From: JAKFDI01 sp044508835
GTDB lineage: Bacteria; Pseudomonadota; Gammaproteobacteria; Burkholderiales; Burkholderiaceae_C
DNA: 64,000 nucleotides
Direction of reading: 5' to 3'
Assembly: GCA_044508835.1 (NCBI GenBank)
Contig: JBIQHD010000005.1
Location: 132,816-196,815, forward strand
Part shown: piece after piece, positions 1-8,181 of the stretch
Numbering within the stretch: the stretch's first letter is position 1
How the letters are laid out: every line of letters starts with the position of its first letter
The notes under the pieces: generated by a model
Told to the model about the DNA's origin: nothing
Seen by the model: only the letters and a program-made list of their open reading frames with translations
Database searches by the model: none
Translations under genes and position numbers: made by a program

Positions 1-69
1 CGCGCAGACCATCACCTTGCGCACATAGGGCGAGCGCGGCGACCAGTGCAGCCTCAGGGTGGGCGTCAT
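1..69 (-). CDS. Glutathione S-transferase family protein, N-terminus only (cut by window edge)
   Basis: Read on the minus strand from ATG at 69, the first 23 codons encode MTPTLRLHWSPRSPYVRKVM and continue off the window. The segment HWSPRSPYVRKVMV is the usual first beta strand and active-site Ser region of the GST thioredoxin fold. The ATG lies one base after the stop of the CoA-transferase gene, so the two are probably co-transcribed, with this gene second. Only the N-terminus is visible, so the GST class and substrate cannot be assigned. Confidence 0.6.
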   Translation of the reverse strand, partial: MTPTLRLHWSPRSPYVRKVMVCA

Positions 70-70
70 C

Positions 71-1300
71 TCAGACCACCCCGCCTTCGCGCAGCGCGGC
101 GATCTCGGCCGCGCCGAAGCCGAGCTCGCCCAGGACTTGCGCGGTGTGCTGGCCGAGCAGCGGCGGCGCGGCCACGGGGCGCAGCGGTGCGTCGGCGAAG
201 CGGATCGGGCTCGCCAGCTGTGGCACGTCCACGCCGCTGGGGTGCGGCACCTGCCGCACCATGCCGCGGTGGCGCACCTGCGGGTCCTCGAACACCTCGG
301 CCACGTTGTTGATGGCGCCCACCGGCACGCCCGCCGCATCGAGCGCAGCCACCAGTTCGGCACGGGTGCGGCCCGCCAGCTCGGCGGCCAACAGCGGCGC
401 GAGCGTGCTCAGGTGGCGCACGCGCTGCGCGTTGGTGGCAAAGCGTTCGTCGGTCTGCCACTCGGGCCGCCCGATCACCTCGCACAGCCGGGCGAACTGG
501 CCGTCGTTGCCGATCACGAGGATCACGTCGCCGTCGCTGCAGCGGTACACGTCCTGCGGCTGGATGTTGGGATGGGCGTTGCCGTGGCGCCGCGGCGTGC
601 GCCCGGACACGAGGTAGTTCATCGCCTGGTTGGACAACGCCGCCACCTGCACGTCGAGCATGCCGATGTCGATCGTCTCGCCCTCGCCCGTCGCCTCGCG
701 CCGCGCCAGCGCCGCCAGCATCGCGACGGTGGCGTACATGCCGGTCATCAGGTCGACGATGGGCACGCCCACCTTCTGCGGCCCGCCGCCGGGGCGCTCG
801 TCGCGCTCGCCGGTCACGCTCATCAGCCCGCCCATGGCCTGGATCAGGAAATCGTAGGCCGGCTGCTCGCGGCGCGGACCGGTCTGGCCGAAGCCAGTGA
901 CCGAGCAGTAGATGAGCCGCGGGTTGAGCGCGCGCAGCGACGCGGCATCGAGCCCGTAGCGCGCGAGCGTGCCGACCTTGTAGTTCTCGATCACGATGTC
1001 GGCACGCTTGGCGAGCTCGCGCACGATGCGCTGCCCTTCGGGCTTGTCCAGACTGACGGTGACGGATCGCTTGCCGCGGTTCACGGCCAGGTAGTAGGCC
1101 GCCTCGCGCGTGTCGTGGCCGTCGGCGTCCTGCAGGAAGGGCGGACCCCAGCTGCGCGTGTCGTCGCCGCTGCCGGGGCGTTCGATCTTGGTGACCTCGG
1201 CCCCGAGGTCGGCGAGGATCTGCCCCGCCCACGGCGCAGCGAGGATGCGGCTCAGGTCGAGCACCCGCACATGCGAGAGCGGGCCGGCGGCTGATGTCAT
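71..1300 (-). CDS. CaiB/BaiF (class III) CoA-transferase
   Basis: A 409-residue protein, the normal length for family III CoA-transferases, which move CoA between carboxylic acids in the cytoplasm. The N-terminal VRVLDLSRILAAPWAGQILADLGAEVTKIE is the CoA-binding Rossmann-like signature. The catalytic Asp is expected at about residue 150 in AYDFLIQAMGG. Start chosen at 1300 because AAGGAG (minus strand, 1311-1316) sits at good spacing; an upstream ATG at 1333 lacks this. It is divergent from a Bug receptor gene, with a 205-base shared promoter region. The acid substrate cannot be read from sequence; context (Bug receptors, porin, enoyl-CoA hydratase) suggests activation of an imported organic acid. 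Confidence 0.9.
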   Translation of the reverse strand: MTSAAGPLSHVRVLDLSRILAAPWAGQILADLGAEVTKIERPGSGDDTRSWGPPFLQDADGHDTREAAYYLAVNRGKRSVTVSLDKPEGQRIVRELAKRADIVIENYKVGTLARYGLDAASLRALNPRLIYCSVTGFGQTGPRREQPAYDFLIQAMGGLMSVTGERDERPGGGPQKVGVPIVDLMTGMYATVAMLAALARREATGEGETIDIGMLDVQVAALSNQAMNYLVSGRTPRRHGNAHPNIQPQDVYRCSDGDVILVIGNDGQFARLCEVIGRPEWQTDERFATNAQRVRHLSTLAPLLAAELAGRTRAELVAALDAAGVPVGAINNVAEVFEDPQVRHRGMVRQVPHPSGVDVPQLASPIRFADAPLRPVAAPPLLGQHTAQVLGELGFGAAEIAALREGGVV

Positions 1301-1505
1301 GAACTGCGTTCTCCTTGATGCGTCCGGCTTCACTCTAGGGCGGGCGCGAGGCGCTGCCTACGGTTCACTGCGGCAAGGCTGGCATGCGGCGGCGCGCATA
1401 GCGGCGTTATGCGATGCAACGCATGGCTGCTTTGCGGCGTGGCGTTCTGGCAGCGCCGGCACGGCCTGCCTAGAGTGCAGCGCAACACCACAAGGAGACA
1501 AACAC
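1301..1505. promoter_or_regulatory. Divergent promoter region with dyad operator candidates
   Basis: This 205-base intergenic region separates the CoA-transferase (minus) from the Bug receptor (plus). It contains the inverted repeat GCATAGCGGCGTTATGC at 1396-1412 (arms GCATA/TATGC) and, next to it, ATGCAACGCAT at 1414-1424. TAGAGT-like -10 elements occur towards both genes (near 1331-1336 on the minus strand and 1471-1476 on the plus strand). The first dyad begins GCATAGC, like the motif before three other genes nearby, so a common LysR-type regulator is inferred. AAGGAG at 1492-1497 is the Bug gene ribosome binding site. Confidence 0.5.
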
Positions 1506-2480
1506 ATGAACTGCACGGCACGCATTGCGCGATGGGGAGCCGGCTGCTTGCTGGCGGTGGCTACCGGCCTCGCCACAGCGGCCTTTCCCGACAAGCCCGT
1601 TCATCTCGTCGTGCCCTATCCGGCAGGCGGCGCCGCCGACCTGATGGCGCGCAGCCTGGCCCAGCAACTGGGCAGCGCTCTCGGCCAGCAGGTCGTCATC
1701 GAGAACCGCGGCGGCGCGGGCGGCGGCCCGGCCGCCGAGATGGTGGCGAACGCGCCGGCCGATGGCTACACGCTGTTCTTCGGCACCATGGGCACGCATG
1801 CCATCAACCCTTCGCTGTACCGCAAGCTGCCTTACGACCCGATCCAGGATTTCGCGCCGGTCGCGCTCACTCACAAGACGCCGCGCGTGCTGGTGGTCGG
1901 CACGCACCTGCCGGTCGGGAGCGTCGCCGAATTGATCGCGCTCGCGAAGGCCAAGCCGGGCGAGCTCACCTACGGCTCGGCGGGCAACGGCAGCTCCAGC
2001 CACCTGTCCGGGGCACTGTTCGAGAGCCTCGCCGGCGTCAAGCTGCTGCACGTGCCCTACAAGGGCAGCGCGCCGCTGCTCAACGACATGCTGGCCGGGC
2101 GCATCGACATCACCTTCGATTCCTACGCGGTGTACGAGCCGCACATCAAGGCCGGCAAGGTGCGCCCGCTCGGCGTCACGTCGAAGGAGCGCATGCAGAC
2201 GCTGCCTGCGTTGCCGACGATTGCCGAGAGCGGCCTGGCCGGCTTCGAGGTGGCGAACTGGCTGGGTGTGCTCGCACCGGCCGGCACGCCGAAGGAGACG
2301 ATCGTCACGCTGAACCAGGCACTCGGCAAAGCCATGGCGGATCCTGCGATGCGAAAGCAGCTTGCCGCGCTGGGCATCGAGCCGACGATCAGCACGCCGG
2401 ACGAATTCGCTGCGCTGATCCGCAGCGAGATTCCGAAGTGGGCGGGGATCGTGAAGGCCTCCGGTGCGAGCATCGACTGA
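1506..2480 (+). CDS. Bug family tripartite tricarboxylate transporter substrate-binding protein
   Basis: A 324-residue periplasmic receptor. The N-terminus has a signal peptide (MNCTARIARWGAGCLLAVATG, cleavage near ATAA-FPDKP). The family signature PDKPVHLVVPYPAGGAADLMAR follows, then the G(N/S)GS(S)xHL segment (YGSAGNGSSSHLSGALF) and LHVPYKGSAPLLNDMLAGRIDITFDS, all typical of Bug proteins. They bind small carboxylates between two lobes; many act without any linked TctAB membrane genes, and none are present here. AAGGAG lies 8 bases before the ATG. The next gene starts 5 bases after the stop, implying an operon with the hydrolase. The ligand is unknown. Confidence 0.92.
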   Translation: MNCTARIARWGAGCLLAVATGLATAAFPDKPVHLVVPYPAGGAADLMARSLAQQLGSALGQQVVIENRGGAGGGPAAEMVANAPADGYTLFFGTMGTHAINPSLYRKLPYDPIQDFAPVALTHKTPRVLVVGTHLPVGSVAELIALAKAKPGELTYGSAGNGSSSHLSGALFESLAGVKLLHVPYKGSAPLLNDMLAGRIDITFDSYAVYEPHIKAGKVRPLGVTSKERMQTLPALPTIAESGLAGFEVANWLGVLAPAGTPKETIVTLNQALGKAMADPAMRKQLAALGIEPTISTPDEFAALIRSEIPKWAGIVKASGASID

Positions 2481-2485
2481 AGGAC

Positions 2486-3265
2486 ATGGAAAGCCGCACC
2501 GAGTTCGTGGCCGACTGCGACGCGCGCATCGAGGTGCGCACCGACGGTCGCGGCCCCACCCTCGTGCTGCTGCCTTCGTCGCAGCGTGACTCACTCGACC
2601 TCGACGAGTTCGCCGCCGACCTTGCCCAGCACGGTTTTCGCGTGCTGCGCCCGCAGCCGCGCGGCATGGCCGGCAGCACCGGCCCGCTCGAGAGCTTGAC
2701 GCTGCACGACCTTGCGCGCGATGTGGCGCGCGTGATCGCACGGCTCGGCGAGGGCCGCGCCATCGTGGCCGGGCATGCCTTCGGCCATTTCATCGCACGT
2801 GTGGCGGCGCTCGACCATCCGCAGCAGGTGCGCGGTGTGGTGACGCTGGGCGCGGCCGCCCGCACCTTCCCGGCCGGACTGAGCACGCAGCTCGACATCG
2901 CCGCCGACCCGGCGCAGCCCACAGCGCTGCGCCTCGCAGCGCTGCGGCAGGCCTTCTTCGCGCCAGGCAGCGACCCGCGGCCTTGGCTCGACGGCTGGCA
3001 TCCGCAGTTGCGCGCCGCCTACCGCCGCGCGGCGCTCACGCCGCCGAAGGACGCGTGGTGGCCGCGCAGCCGCGTGCCCGTGCTCGAGATCCTGGGGGCG
3101 GACGACCCGTGGCGGCCTGCGGCCACCCGGCTCGAGCTGAAGCAGGCGCTGGGCGATCTCGTGACGGTGCGCCTCATCGCCCACGCGAGCCACGCGCTGC
3201 TGCCCGAGCAGCCGGCGGCGGTGGCCGATGCGATCGCCGACTGGGCGGCCACCCTCCCGAGCTGA
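2486..3265 (+). CDS. Alpha/beta hydrolase-fold protein with nucleophile Ser replaced by Ala
   Basis: A 259-residue alpha/beta hydrolase: RGPTLVLLPSS (oxyanion strand), PRGMAGS, the nucleophile-elbow region, an acid loop LGADDPWRP (Asp about 206/207) and a late His (AHASHALLPEQP, His about 236). The elbow reads G-H-A-F-G at residues 96-100, so the usual Ser/Cys/Asp nucleophile is Ala (codon gcc). Either the protein is not a classical hydrolase or it uses another mechanism, as some fold members do. It follows the Bug gene by 5 bases, with AAGGAC overlapping the preceding stop region as a likely Shine-Dalgarno. It converges with the enolase-superfamily gene, leaving one base between the stops. 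Confidence 0.85.
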   Translation: MESRTEFVADCDARIEVRTDGRGPTLVLLPSSQRDSLDLDEFAADLAQHGFRVLRPQPRGMAGSTGPLESLTLHDLARDVARVIARLGEGRAIVAGHAFGHFIARVAALDHPQQVRGVVTLGAAARTFPAGLSTQLDIAADPAQPTALRLAALRQAFFAPGSDPRPWLDGWHPQLRAAYRRAALTPPKDAWWPRSRVPVLEILGADDPWRPAATRLELKQALGDLVTVRLIAHASHALLPEQPAAVADAIADWAATLPS

Positions 3266-3266
3266 T

Positions 3267-4334
3267 TCAGGCCGCGAACGTCACGCCGCAGCCCGGCCCC
3301 GCCGGCACCGCGATGGCGCCCTGCACCACCGGCAGCGGCGTGAACGGATCGTCCAGCAGGTGCTCGTGCTCCGACAGCTCGCAGGCAAAGGGCAGCGCCT
3401 TCACGACGCTCGCCGCCTGTACCGCCATTGCCTGCAGCAGCGCCGGCCCGAAGGCCGCGCCGACGCGCACCGCCACGCCGTTCGCCTCGCACAGGTGCAC
3501 GGCCTCGATGAAGCGGCGGATGCCGCCGAGCTTGGTGATCTTGAGGTTCATGACGTCGACGCCGCGGTCGGCCGCGAGGCGCGCGACGTCGTCCACGGTC
3601 TGCGCACTCTCGTCGGCCTCGATGGCCACCGGCAGGCTGCGCGTGAGCAGGGCCAGCCCGGCGCGGTCGGCCGCTTGCACGGGCTGCTCGATCAGCGCGA
3701 TGCCGTGGCGCTCCATGCGGGCGAAGGCGCCCATCATCTGCTTGGCCGAGTACGACTGGTTCGGGTCCAGCGTGAGCACCGGGCCGTCGCCCACGGCGTC
3801 ACGCACCGCGGCCACCCGCGCCACGTCGAGTGCCGTGTCGCCGGAAAGCTTGAGCTTGAGCTGCCGGTAGCCGGCTTCGGCGAGCTCCGCCGCCTTGGCC
3901 GCCATCTCCGCGGGCGTCTTGATCGCGAGGATGCGCGACTGGGCAATCGCATCGCGCAGCCGCCCGCCGAGCAGCACGTGCACCGGCACGCCGAGCCGGC
4001 GCGCCAGCAGGTCGTGCAGCGCCATGTCGAGCGCAGCCTTGACGCTCGGATTGAACGCGAGCGCGGCATCCACCTCTTCGCAGATGGCCGCGATGTCATC
4101 CGTGCGCCGGCCCGTGAGCCTCGGCGCGAGCCACGCGAGCGAGGCCGCGGCACCGGCGCCGTGCGTCGTGATCGCGGGGATGGCGTGCGCGTAGCCGAGT
4201 CCTTGCACGCCGTCCTCGTCGGTGAGCACGAGCACATGCCCTTCGAGCCGCGGCACCACCGCGCGCGCGAACTTCCATTCGGGATCGCGCAGGCCCTGCG
4301 GGCAGGGGCGGATGTCGACGGCGGCGATGCGCAT
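3267..4334 (-). CDS. Mandelate racemase/muconate lactonizing enzyme family protein (enolase superfamily)
   Basis: A 355-residue protein with the two-domain enolase-superfamily layout. The N-terminal capping domain spans about residues 1-125. The barrel carries KLKL (Lys160/Lys162, one the likely general base), metal ligands in LDPNQSYS (Asp190), IEQP (Glu216) and EADES (about Asp241), and the second base in NLKITKLGG (Lys265/Lys268). Known family reactions are racemisation, epimerisation, cycloisomerisation or dehydration of carboxylates, all via an enolate. The KxK plus K pattern fits the muconate-lactonizing/dipeptide-epimerase subgroup, but the substrate is unresolved. It starts 7 bases after the upstream Bug gene's stop, so the two are co-transcribed. 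Confidence 0.88.
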   Translation of the reverse strand: MRIAAVDIRPCPQGLRDPEWKFARAVVPRLEGHVLVLTDEDGVQGLGYAHAIPAITTHGAGAAASLAWLAPRLTGRRTDDIAAICEEVDAALAFNPSVKAALDMALHDLLARRLGVPVHVLLGGRLRDAIAQSRILAIKTPAEMAAKAAELAEAGYRQLKLKLSGDTALDVARVAAVRDAVGDGPVLTLDPNQSYSAKQMMGAFARMERHGIALIEQPVQAADRAGLALLTRSLPVAIEADESAQTVDDVARLAADRGVDVMNLKITKLGGIRRFIEAVHLCEANGVAVRVGAAFGPALLQAMAVQAASVVKALPFACELSEHEHLLDDPFTPLPVVQGAIAVPAGPGCGVTFAA

Positions 4335-4341
4335 CGCAGCC

Positions 4342-5313
4342 TCAGTTGAGCGTGATCTTTCCGCGCGTGACGACCGCGCGCCACTTCTCGTACTCGGCGT
4401 TCATCAGCTCGCGGTACTCGGCCGGCGTGGAGCTCACCGCCACCGCGCCCTGCTCGCGCATCTGCTGGGCCACCTCGGGCGAGCGCAGCGCCGCGGCCAC
4501 CGCGTCGTGCAGGCGCTGACGGATCGGCTCGGGCACGGCCTCGGGGCCGACGATGCCGTAGTGGGTGTCCATGCGCACGCCGGGCAGGCCCAGCTCGGCC
4601 GTGGTCGGCACGCCGGGCAGCAGCGGCGAGCGCTCGGCGCTGGCGAGCGCCATCACGCGCATGCGGCCGGCGGCGACGAAAGGCCGCACCGGCAGCAGGT
4701 CGAGCATCGCCAGGTGCACCTCGCCGGATGCCACCGCCGTGACCGCCGGCGCCGCGCCCTTGTACGGGACATGGGTGATGGCTATGCCGGCTTCCTGGCG
4801 CAGCAGTTCGGCGCCGATGTGCGGCGTGGTGCCGACGCCGGCCGAGGCGTAGTTGAGATCGCCCGGCGCCGCCTTCGCCTGCCGGATGAGATCGCCCAAG
4901 TCGGCGATGCCGGACTCCGCGCCCACCACGACCACGGCCGGAATGCGCGCCACCAGCGTGACGTAGCCGACGTCCTCGGGCGCATAGGGCACCTTGGTGA
5001 GCGTGCGCATGCCGGCCAGCGGCCCCGGCCCGGTGAGCGCGAAGGTGTAGCCGTCGGGCGCGGCGCGCAAGACCATGTCCACGCCGATGGTGCCGCCGGC
5101 GCCCGCCTTGTTGTCGACGACGACCGTCTGGCCCAGGTCGGCACCGACCTTCTTCGCCACGAGCCGGGCGACCACGTCGGTCGGCCCGCCGGCGGAGTAC
5201 GGCACGATCAGGCGGATGGGTTTCTCGGGCCACGGTTGGGCGCCAGCCGGCACACTGGCCAGCACCGCCACGACGGCAAGACAGAGGCGAACGCACAAGC
5301 TCGAACGGGTCAT
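4342..5313 (-). CDS. Bug family tripartite tricarboxylate transporter substrate-binding protein
   Basis: A 323-residue periplasmic receptor with signal peptide MTRSSLCVRLCLAVVAVLAS and cleavage near AGAQ-PWPEKP. The family blocks PEKPIRLIVPYSAGGPTDVVAR, LNYASAGVGTTPHIGAELL and ITHVPYKGAAPAVTAVASGEVHLAM are all present. Start at 5313 is preferred because GGAG lies just upstream and the signal peptide begins there; a GTG extension to 5379 would add 22 non-signal residues. It is the first gene before the enolase-superfamily gene (7-base gap), so it probably feeds that enzyme. A copy of the GCATAGCTGNNNTGC motif lies 73 bases upstream. Confidence 0.92.
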   Translation of the reverse strand: MTRSSLCVRLCLAVVAVLASVPAGAQPWPEKPIRLIVPYSAGGPTDVVARLVAKKVGADLGQTVVVDNKAGAGGTIGVDMVLRAAPDGYTFALTGPGPLAGMRTLTKVPYAPEDVGYVTLVARIPAVVVVGAESGIADLGDLIRQAKAAPGDLNYASAGVGTTPHIGAELLRQEAGIAITHVPYKGAAPAVTAVASGEVHLAMLDLLPVRPFVAAGRMRVMALASAERSPLLPGVPTTAELGLPGVRMDTHYGIVGPEAVPEPIRQRLHDAVAAALRSPEVAQQMREQGAVAVSSTPAEYRELMNAEYEKWRAVVTRGKITLN

Positions 5314-5386
5314 GGTGTCTCCAGAAGTACGGGCAGCTGGAGCGCAGTGTGTTTCGCGATCTGCCAGCGGGTAAGACACGCGCGGC

Positions 5387-5401
5387 GCAATTCAGCTATG
5401 C
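5387..5401 (-). promoter_or_regulatory. Shared operator-like motif GCATAGCTGNNNTGC (copy 1)
   Basis: Minus-strand sequence GCATAGCTGAATTGC, 73 bases upstream of the Bug receptor start at 5313. The outer GCA/TGC form a dyad. The flanking bases GTGTCTTAC (5371-5379) and AACACACTGC (5344-5353) also recur at the porin promoter, so the two promoters look related by descent or by shared regulation. Confidence 0.5.
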
Positions 5402-5427
5402 GACGCGCGTGGCAGGTCCGGCGTTCT

Positions 5428-6399
5428 TCAGAAGTTGTACTTGATGCCCGCGTCCACCGCCGTCGTGCGCGAACGTCCCTCCTGCTTGGCCGATCCGAGG
5501 TCCGCGTACAGGCTCACCCGCTTGCTCAGCGGATGCACATAGCCGAGCCCCAGCTTGTCGATGTCGTTGTTGGCTCCGTCGGGCGAGTAGCGCGCAAAGC
5601 CCACGCGCAGCTGGCCCGGACCCACCGGCGCGGTGGCGCCGAGGCTCAGGTTGCGCGCGTCGATGCCCGCCACCGTCGCACGCGAGAAGGTGAGCATCGG
5701 CCGGACGACACCGAAGTCGTAGGCGCCACCGATCAACACCAGCCGCCGGTTCGAATCGACATGATCGAAACCGCCGCCGATGAACCACGGCCCGCGCTTG
5801 TATTGCAGATTGGCCGAGGCCGAACGTTCGCGCGCGCCTTCGCCGAGCGCCGTCGCGAGCTGCGCCGTGAAGCCGCCCCAGTTCGGCGACTTGTAGCCCA
5901 CGGTGTTCAGGCTGCGCACGCCACCGTCGATCGAGTAGCCCGCAAACTGGTGGCGCGAGCCGAACATCGCCGTGGTCTCGAAACGCCAGGGGTCCAGTTC
6001 GACGGCCGTCCAGAACAGCGGGATGTATTCGCGCCCGAGGTACACCGCGCCGTAGGGCGACCCCAGTTCGACCAGGCTGCGCGCAGCCCAGAAGGGGTTG
6101 TCGGCCGCGCCCGAATCGGCGCGGAAGCGATGCTCGATGTGAAAGCCGGCCTTCCAGCCGCGGCCCAGGTCCTCGGTGCCGCGAAAGCCGAGCCGGCTGC
6201 CCGAACTCTGGCGCACATCCCAGCGCTTGCCGGCCGCGCCGGTCGCGCCATTGCCGCCGTTCAGGCTGGTGGTGCCGCTGTTCTGATGGGTGATGCCGAG
6301 ATCGAGCCGGCCGTAGATCGTGAGGGCCGATGTCTGCGCGATGGCCGGCAGTGCAGCCGCAGCCGCGCACAGCGCGGCGAGTTTCCCGACGTGGTTCAT
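5428..6399 (-). CDS. General porin, Gram-negative trimeric type (porin_4/OmpC-like)
   Basis: A 323-residue outer-membrane beta-barrel. The signal peptide is MNHVGKLAALCAAAAALPAIAQ, followed by SALTIYGRLDLGITHQNSG, the standard start of the mature betaproteobacterial porin. Landmarks include GSRLGFRGTEDLGRGWKAGFHIEHRF, the loop-3 region with LGREYIPLF, and the C-terminal strand ending in GIKYNF with terminal Phe, needed for BAM recognition. Start at 6399 is supported by AGAGGAG upstream. It lies between the enoyl-CoA hydratase and Bug genes on the same strand and has its own motif copy, so it probably admits the acid substrate across the outer membrane. Confidence 0.92.
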   Translation of the reverse strand: MNHVGKLAALCAAAAALPAIAQTSALTIYGRLDLGITHQNSGTTSLNGGNGATGAAGKRWDVRQSSGSRLGFRGTEDLGRGWKAGFHIEHRFRADSGAADNPFWAARSLVELGSPYGAVYLGREYIPLFWTAVELDPWRFETTAMFGSRHQFAGYSIDGGVRSLNTVGYKSPNWGGFTAQLATALGEGARERSASANLQYKRGPWFIGGGFDHVDSNRRLVLIGGAYDFGVVRPMLTFSRATVAGIDARNLSLGATAPVGPGQLRVGFARYSPDGANNDIDKLGLGYVHPLSKRVSLYADLGSAKQEGRSRTTAVDAGIKYNF

Positions 6400-6476
6400 G
6401 TGTCTCCTCTTGATGTCGTGGTGAAGGGCGCGGGCAGTGTGTTCACCCGTGCGCTTCGCCGTAAGACACCCGAGGC

Positions 6477-6491
6477 GCAAACCAGCTATGC
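6477..6491 (-). promoter_or_regulatory. Shared operator-like motif GCATAGCTGNNNTGC (copy 2)
   Basis: Minus-strand sequence GCATAGCTGGTTTGC, 77 bases upstream of the porin start at 6399. As at copy 1, it is followed downstream on the minus strand by GTGTCTTAC and AACACACTGC at matching distances. Confidence 0.5.
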
Positions 6492-6516
6492 AGCGTGCGG
6501 CCCGCGGGCCGCACGT

Positions 6517-7293
6517 TCAGCGCCCCGTGAACACGGGCGCACGCTTCTCGCGGAAGGCGAGCTGCGCCTCGCGCGCGTCGTCGGTCCTCGCGATGATGGC
6601 CGTCATGTCCTGCTCGTAGCGGTAGCCGTCGCGCAGGCTCATGTCCTCGATGGTGTTGAGCGTGTGCTTGCCCATGCGCGTGGAGATCGGGCTCTTGGAG
6701 GCAATGCTCTCGGCGATCTCCAGGGCCGCAGGCATCAGGTCGTCGGGCGCCGTGCAGGCCTCGGCCACGCCCAGCCGGTAGAGCTCCTCGCCGGACACGC
6801 GATAGCCGGTGAGCGCCATGCGTCGCAGACGTGAATGGCTGAACAGCCGCATCGCGTGCCGGCAGCCGCCGAGCAGGCCGACGTCGACCTCCGGCAGGCC
6901 GAGCGATGCGCGCTCGGACACCACGATGATGTCGGCCGACGCCACCATCGCCAGCCCCGAGCCGAGCGCCGCGCCGTTGACGGCGGCGACGACCGGCTTG
7001 GCGCATTCGCGGATCGCGTGGAAGCACTCGCGCGTGCGGCGCGAATGGGCCAGCAGGTCGCCCGGCCCCCTGATCATCTCGGCCCGGCCCTTGAGGTCGG
7101 CGCCGGCGCAGAACACCTTGCCTTCGCCCGTCAGCACGATGGCGCGAACCTCGTCGGTTTCCGACAGCCGATCGAGCGCGAGCGTCAGCTCGTCGTTGAG
7201 CACGCGGGTCAATGCGTTGACCGGCGGGTTGGCGAGCGTCAGGGTGGCCACGTGGCCGGAGATGGCCACGCTCAGTTGCGTCAGGTCTTGCAT
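6517..7293 (-). CDS. Enoyl-CoA hydratase/isomerase family protein
   Basis: A 258-residue crotonase-fold protein, the standard length. The oxyanion-hole strand is FCAGADLKGR, followed by PVVAAVNGAALGSGLAMVASADIIV, with LPEVDVGLLGG carrying the usual Glu position. These enzymes hydrate or isomerise enoyl-CoA thioesters in the cytoplasm. Alongside the class III CoA-transferase at the other end of the patch, it suggests CoA-activation and beta-oxidation-like processing of the imported acid. Its promoter region holds motif copy 3 and a TAGACT -10-like element (minus strand, near 7326-7331). Exact substrate not determinable. Confidence 0.9.
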   Translation of the reverse strand: MQDLTQLSVAISGHVATLTLANPPVNALTRVLNDELTLALDRLSETDEVRAIVLTGEGKVFCAGADLKGRAEMIRGPGDLLAHSRRTRECFHAIRECAKPVVAAVNGAALGSGLAMVASADIIVVSERASLGLPEVDVGLLGGCRHAMRLFSHSRLRRMALTGYRVSGEELYRLGVAEACTAPDDLMPAALEIAESIASKSPISTRMGKHTLNTIEDMSLRDGYRYEQDMTAIIARTDDAREAQLAFREKRAPVFTGR

Positions 7294-7366
7294 GTTCGGT
7301 GCGTCCTCGGAACGTGAAGCGTTCGAGTCTAGGAAAGGGGCAGGCTCGCCGCCCAGCCCGGCGCCC

Positions 7367-7381
7367 GCAGAGCAGCTATGC
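7367..7381 (-). promoter_or_regulatory. Shared operator-like motif GCATAGCTGNNNTGC (copy 3)
   Basis: Minus-strand sequence GCATAGCTGCTCTGC, 73 bases upstream of the enoyl-CoA hydratase start at 7293 and 2 bases past the eutC stop codon. The 12 fixed positions match copies 1 and 2 exactly. Confidence 0.5.
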
Positions 7382-7383
7382 GT

Positions 7384-8181
7384 TCATCCGCTGCCCAGCA
7401 CGGGCGCAGCGGGCGGGAGGCGGATGCCCGTCGCGCCCAGTCGGCGCGCCTCGGCGCACAGCCTCCACAGCGTGCGCGCCGCCTCGGCGGGCGCAAGTCC
7501 TGCATCGCGAATATTGGAGATGCAGTTGCGCTGCGAAGCGAGCCGGCCGATCTTCGGGGCGGCGGTGAGGTAGATGCCCAGGCTGTCGGGCGAACTCAAG
7601 CCGGGACGTTCACCGATGAGCATGGCGACGAAGCGAGCGCCCAGCAGATCGCCGATCTCGTCGCCCAGCGCCACCCGGGCCTGGGTGGCGATGACCACCG
7701 GCCCGATCGCCCATCCGGGCGCGGCCTGCATGACGATGTGTGCCACAAGCTGCGCGGCGCTGCGCTGCACGCCGAACGACGACAGGCCGTCGCCCACGAC
7801 GAGCAGCAGGTCGGCACCGCCGGCCGGCGGCCGTGCCGCGCGTTCCCGCAAGCATTGCGCACTGTCCGCGTCAAGGCGCCGGCCGAGGTCGGGCCGCACC
7901 AGGTAGGTCGCCCGGTCGGGCGCGGCGCTGCGCACTTGCAGCGTGTCGATCCCCTGCGCGCGCAGCGCCGCGTCCAGTGCCGGCACGTCCAGCGGCAGCT
8001 GCACCGCGTCGCGCGCCTGCGCATGCGCCACGCCGAAGCGCAGCAGTTCGGCGGTGGGCAGGCTGTGGCCGCTGCGTCCGAGCGCGAGCCGCGCCGGGGT
8101 GAAGGCGCGCAGATCCGTCCACGGGTCGGGCGGCGGCCCGGCCTCGGACGTTGTGGAAGCGGGCGAAGCCTTCGTCGTCAT
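7384..8181 (-). CDS. eutC: Ethanolamine ammonia-lyase small subunit EutC
   Basis: A 265-residue light chain of the adenosylcobalamin-dependent lyase that splits ethanolamine to acetaldehyde and ammonia. Diagnostic segments are DPWTDLRAFTPARLALGRSGHSLPTAELLRFGVAHAQARDAV, VVGDGLSSFGVQ, GERPGLSSPDSLGIYLT and the C-terminal RNCISNIRDAGL (cobalamin-side region). Start at 8181 gives an ATGA overlap with the eutB stop, i.e. translational coupling; a longer reading to 8283 would only add residues overlapping eutB. No microcompartment shell genes accompany it, so this is the short shell-less Eut arrangement seen in many proteobacteria. Confidence 0.95.
   Translation of the reverse strand: MTTKASPASTTSEAGPPPDPWTDLRAFTPARLALGRSGHSLPTAELLRFGVAHAQARDAVQLPLDVPALDAALRAQGIDTLQVRSAAPDRATYLVRPDLGRRLDADSAQCLRERAARPPAGGADLLLVVGDGLSSFGVQRSAAQLVAHIVMQAAPGWAIGPVVIATQARVALGDEIGDLLGARFVAMLIGERPGLSSPDSLGIYLTAAPKIGRLASQRNCISNIRDAGLAPAEAARTLWRLCAEARRLGATGIRLPPAAPVLGSG

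Noticed and set aside
4222..6834. Plus-strand open frame of about 870 codons opposite a Bug receptor, the porin and part of the enoyl-CoA hydratase
   Set aside because: It covers several real minus-strand genes with recognised families, including their intergenic regions. The composition is that of a GC-driven shadow frame.
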